The notes under the pieces: generated by a model
What the model saw: only the letters and a program-made list of their open reading frames with translations
Told to the model about the DNA's origin: nothing
Databases searched by the model: none
Shown: in pieces, positions 61,866 to 64,000 of the stretch
Layout: each line of letters opens with the position of its first letter
How positions within the stretch are numbered: the stretch's first letter is position 1
NCBI GenBank assembly: GCA_938049225.1
Contig: CALICM010000002.1
Coordinates: 1 to 64,000, forward strand
Source of the DNA: an uncultured Paracoccaceae bacterium
GTDB taxonomy: Bacteria; Pseudomonadota; Alphaproteobacteria; Rhodobacterales; Rhodobacteraceae
Reading direction: 5' to 3'
Length of the DNA: 64,000 nucleotides
Position numbers and translations under genes: made by a program

Positions 61866-62588
61866 GTGGCGATGCTGAAAGCAATGATGGTTGTGGGCGT
61901 GATGATGCTGGGCGGTGCGGGCGCGACGGCGGGCGAGACGCGGCAAATGTTCGACCTCTCAATAGCGGGGTTGCGCGTGGCGACCGTGGGGCTCGCGGTG
62001 AAGCAAGAGGGGGCGGGGTATTCCGCACGCGGTGTGCTGCGCGGTAGCGGCGTTATTGGATCGTTGGTGAACCTGGCGTTCGAGGGGACCGTGCAGGGGG
62101 TAGCGGGTGCTGATGGCGCTTTGCAGCCTCAGCGGTATGTGGCGGTAAGGGGTAAAGGCGACAAGGCGCGTGAGGTGGTGATGCGCTACGCGCAAGGGGT
62201 GCCACAAGAGGTGACGTTGACCCCGCCACGCAAGCGGTCAAGACCCTATGACATTGCCCATGGGGAACAGGGGGGCACTTTGGATCCGGTCAGCGCGGCG
62301 GCAGCGTTGTTGCCGGATCGGCCGGCGGCCGCGGCGTGCGAGCGTGTGATCGAGATTTTCGACGGCACGCGACGGTCGCGCATCACCCTGGGCGCGCGGC
62401 AGGCGTTGGAAGGCGGGATGCGCTGCGCCGGAGCTTATGAGCGGGTCGCGGGCTATTCGCCGAAATCCATGCAAGAGCAGACCCGGTTTAACTTCGTGCT
62501 GAGCTATCGTGCGGTGGGCGAGGTGATGCAACTGATGCGGATCGAGATGGAGACCGAATACGGTCGGGCATTGGCGCGGCGGCGGTGA
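61866..62588 (+). CDS. DUF3108-family exported protein
   Basis: This protein of about 240 residues has a signal MLKAMMVVGVMMLGGAGATAG. The mature chain is of the DUF3108 type: FDLSIAGLRVATVGLAVKQEGAGYSARGVLRGSG at the start, then QEVTLTPPRKRSRPYDIAHGEQGGTLDPVSAAAALL and FDGTRRSRITLGARQ. The GTG at 61866 has GGAGG at good distance; ATG 61872 is also possible. The family is periplasmic and uncharacterised. It is divergent from meaB. Confidence 0.85.
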   Translation: MAMLKAMMVVGVMMLGGAGATAGETRQMFDLSIAGLRVATVGLAVKQEGAGYSARGVLRGSGVIGSLVNLAFEGTVQGVAGADGALQPQRYVAVRGKGDKAREVVMRYAQGVPQEVTLTPPRKRSRPYDIAHGEQGGTLDPVSAAAALLPDRPAAAACERVIEIFDGTRRSRITLGARQALEGGMRCAGAYERVAGYSPKSMQEQTRFNFVLSYRAVGEVMQLMRIEMETEYGRALARRR

Positions 62589-62701
62589 TCCAAAGGTGCG
62601 CGCTGGCGCGCGCAAGTCCATGAGCCCTTCGGGCGGTGGGCGCCGATCGTGGGCGGCATCGCCTTGACGTCTGGGAACCGCGGACCTTGGGGTGATCTCT
62701 T

Positions 62702-63178
62702 TCAGGGGGTGCTTGACTGAGTGAGGCTGCGCCAGGCCGCAAGCCACAGAAGGGCAAGGATGGCCGAGATCAGCGCGTTCCACCCCGCCATTGAGAGGCC
62801 GGCGAGGCTCCAGGCCACATCGTCACAGCGTACAACTGGGGCCTCAAGAATCTGGGCCAGAAGATCTTCAGCGCTGATCCCTTGGGGGCTGCCAGCGGTG
62901 CAGGTGTTCGGCCCCTCCCACCAGGTGTATTCAACGCCCATATGATAGGTGCCGATGGCGGCGGTGGTCGCGGCGGCCAGGGCGCCGGCCAGGGTCAGCA
63001 GGCGCGTCGGAAGCGCCAAGGCCAGGGCACCGATGGCGATCGCGGCGATATGGGGATAGCGCTGCCAGTAGCACAGTTTGCACGGCGGCAGACCGCCCAG
63101 GTATTGAAAGGCCAGCGCGCCCAGCATCAGTGCGGCCGACCCCCCTGCGGCCAAAAGGATCAGCCGCCGCGGTGTCAC
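62702..63178 (-). CDS. dsbB: Disulfide bond formation protein B
   Basis: This 158-residue inner-membrane protein has four helices, the first catalytic pair in LPPCKLCYWQRYPHI and the second periplasmic pair in GPNTCTAGS and APVVRCDDVAW. It should reoxidise a DsbA-type protein and pass electrons to quinone. The GTG start at 63178 overlaps the upstream stop (GTGA). Confidence 0.93.
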   Translation of the reverse strand: MTPRRLILLAAGGSAALMLGALAFQYLGGLPPCKLCYWQRYPHIAAIAIGALALALPTRLLTLAGALAAATTAAIGTYHMGVEYTWWEGPNTCTAGSPQGISAEDLLAQILEAPVVRCDDVAWSLAGLSMAGWNALISAILALLWLAAWRSLTQSSTP

Positions 63179-63753
63179 AACAGCCTCACCACCGCGAAAC
63201 CGCCGATCAGCAGCACGAAAAAGGCGGTCGTCACCAGGCCAAAGCGGCGCTCGACAAAGTCGCGGATCGGGGGGCCGAACTTCCACAACAGCCCGGCGAG
63301 CAGGAAGAAGATAAAAGCGCGGGCCATCAGCGAGGCTGTGAGGAACACAGTGAAATTCAGCCCCGTGGCGCCCGAAGTAATTGTGATCACCTTGTAGGGA
63401 AAGGGGGTGATCCCGGCCATCAGAACCGCCCAGGCCCCATATTCGTTAAAGCGCGCCTGGAATTCAGCGAATTTCTCCGCCTTGCCGTAGAAATCGAGCA
63501 CCGGTTGGCCGACAGACTGGAACAGCTCCGCCCCGATCCAATAGCCCAGCACACCGCCCAGGACCGAGGCCAGCGTGCAGACCACCGCGATCAGCCAGGC
63601 GCGGTGCGGGGCCGCGATAACCATCGGAATGATCATGACATGGGGCGGGATCGGAAAGACCGAGCTTTCGACAAAGGCCACTGCCGCCAAAGCGGGCAGC
63701 GCATAAGGTCCCTCGGCCAGGCGCAAAGTGCCGTCATAAAGCCTGCGCAGCAT
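63175..63753 (-). CDS. YqaA/DedA-type (VTT) membrane protein
   Basis: This 192-residue protein begins MLRRLYDGTLRLAEGPYALPALAAVAFVESSVFPIPPHVMII. It has the VTT-family core FVESSVFPIPPHVMIIPM and GYWIGAELF, plus AVLMAGITPFPYKVITITSGATGLN. Relatives work in membrane lipid movement or envelope homeostasis. The start at 63753 is chosen because the longer frame has no membrane features. The stop overlaps dsbB. Confidence 0.9.
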   Translation of the reverse strand: MLRRLYDGTLRLAEGPYALPALAAVAFVESSVFPIPPHVMIIPMVIAAPHRAWLIAVVCTLASVLGGVLGYWIGAELFQSVGQPVLDFYGKAEKFAEFQARFNEYGAWAVLMAGITPFPYKVITITSGATGLNFTVFLTASLMARAFIFFLLAGLLWKFGPPIRDFVERRFGLVTTAFFVLLIGGFAVVRLL

Positions 63754-63870
63754 GGGCGTCCTTTCAGGCGTTGCGAAGTGGATTGCGCCTATCCACCATG
63801 GGCACGCCCGCTGGTCAAGGCGGCAGGGCATTGACGGCGCCCAAAGTGCGCGATAAGCGACAGGTGGTAA

Positions 63871-63954
63871 GCCCGAGTGGCGGAATGGTAGACGCAGGGG
63901 ATTCAAAATCCCCCGCCGCAAGGCGTGCCGGTTCGAGTCCGGCCTCGGGTACCA
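63871..63954 (+). tRNA. tRNA-Leu (CAA)
   Basis: A type II tRNA with acceptor arms GCCCGAG and CTCGGGT (a G-U closing pair), the anticodon loop TTCAAAA giving CAA, a long variable arm and GGTTCGAGTCC as T arm. The terminal CCA is encoded (63952-63954). It reads UUG leucine codons. Confidence 0.97.
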
Positions 63955-64000
63955 AGGGTTTTGCGGGCATCGGGGACCATCTGATGCCCGCCCCCCTTTG

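Noticed and set aside
1-64000. Search for CRISPR arrays, insertion sequences, integrases and prophage genes
   Set aside because: No regularly spaced repeats, transposase DDE motifs or phage structural genes were seen anywhere in the window. The nested palindromes have two copies only and no spacers.

Overview
The window reads as one chromosomal segment of a high-GC alphaproteobacterium of the Rhodobacterales (Roseobacter-type). The grounds are family content and style rather than any database match: a choXWV/betICBA choline island, a DUF2927 lipoprotein, paired Lin0512 proteins, many GTG starts, ATGA/GTGA gene overlaps and very GC-rich third positions. No rRNA operon, CRISPR array, insertion sequence or prophage is visible. 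Two RNA genes are certain: RNase P RNA (about 56931-57305) and tRNA-Leu(CAA) (63871-63954).

Layout. 0.1-9.1 kb: minus-strand fatty-acid beta-oxidation genes (fadJ, an NTF2-like protein, fadA, a small membrane protein, a GST, a GFA-family protein) and a second minus-strand unit (MerR regulator, acyl-CoA dehydrogenase, NADAR protein) with a perfect palindrome in front of merR. 9.2-11.5 kb: two overlapping PaaI-like thioesterases and a MATE exporter, ending at a strong shared terminator facing pyrD. 11.7-14.0 kb: pyrD, a DUF952 protein and an EamA transporter. 14.2-19.2 kb: a catabolic/uptake cluster (FAD oxidoreductase, ABC permease, ATPase, binding protein, GntR regulator) with a 23-bp palindrome at the regulator start and a broken shikimate-dehydrogenase-like gene divergent from it. 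19.3-22.8 kb: two Lin0512 genes, a secreted protein, an omega-aminotransferase, and two tandem genes for tiny secreted Lys/Gly/Phe-rich proteins that share a promoter-operator layout. 22.9-24.2 kb: a frameshifted methyltransferase and a LysE exporter.

24.3-33.1 kb: the osmoprotection island. choXWV runs one way and betI-betC-GST-betB-betA the other, from a shared 80-bp control region. Choline or choline-O-sulfate is imported, the sulfate ester is hydrolysed (BetC), and choline is oxidised to glycine betaine (BetA, BetB) under BetI control. 33.2-36.4 kb: three lipoprotein genes, two of them clearly paralogous, divergent from a periplasmic 5'-nucleotidase. 36.4-43.7 kb: an SRAP-family protein, then a minus-strand run: 29-residue membrane peptide, XpaC, TelA, DUF2927 lipoprotein, small membrane protein, SPFH-GYF protein, cytochrome b561 and a zinc-ribbon membrane protein. 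It resembles two Bacillus envelope-stress modules joined together and is the best candidate for a little-described system.

44.1-57.3 kb: cspA, an Excalibur-type lipoprotein, gatCA, an MscS channel, two paralogous AraC regulators, a three-gene periplasmic Cys-motif/SCO1 operon, a ceramidase-family membrane protein, a UPF0173 hydrolase, tadA, a pseudouridine synthase, an AraC remnant beside a large nested palindrome, a conserved protein with an Ada-like Cys motif, an amidase and rnpB. 57.4-64.0 kb: small unknown genes, a second copy of the palindrome, DinB-like, rpmB, a periplasmic binding protein, meaB, a DUF3108 protein, dsbB, a YqaA/DedA-type protein and tRNA-Leu.
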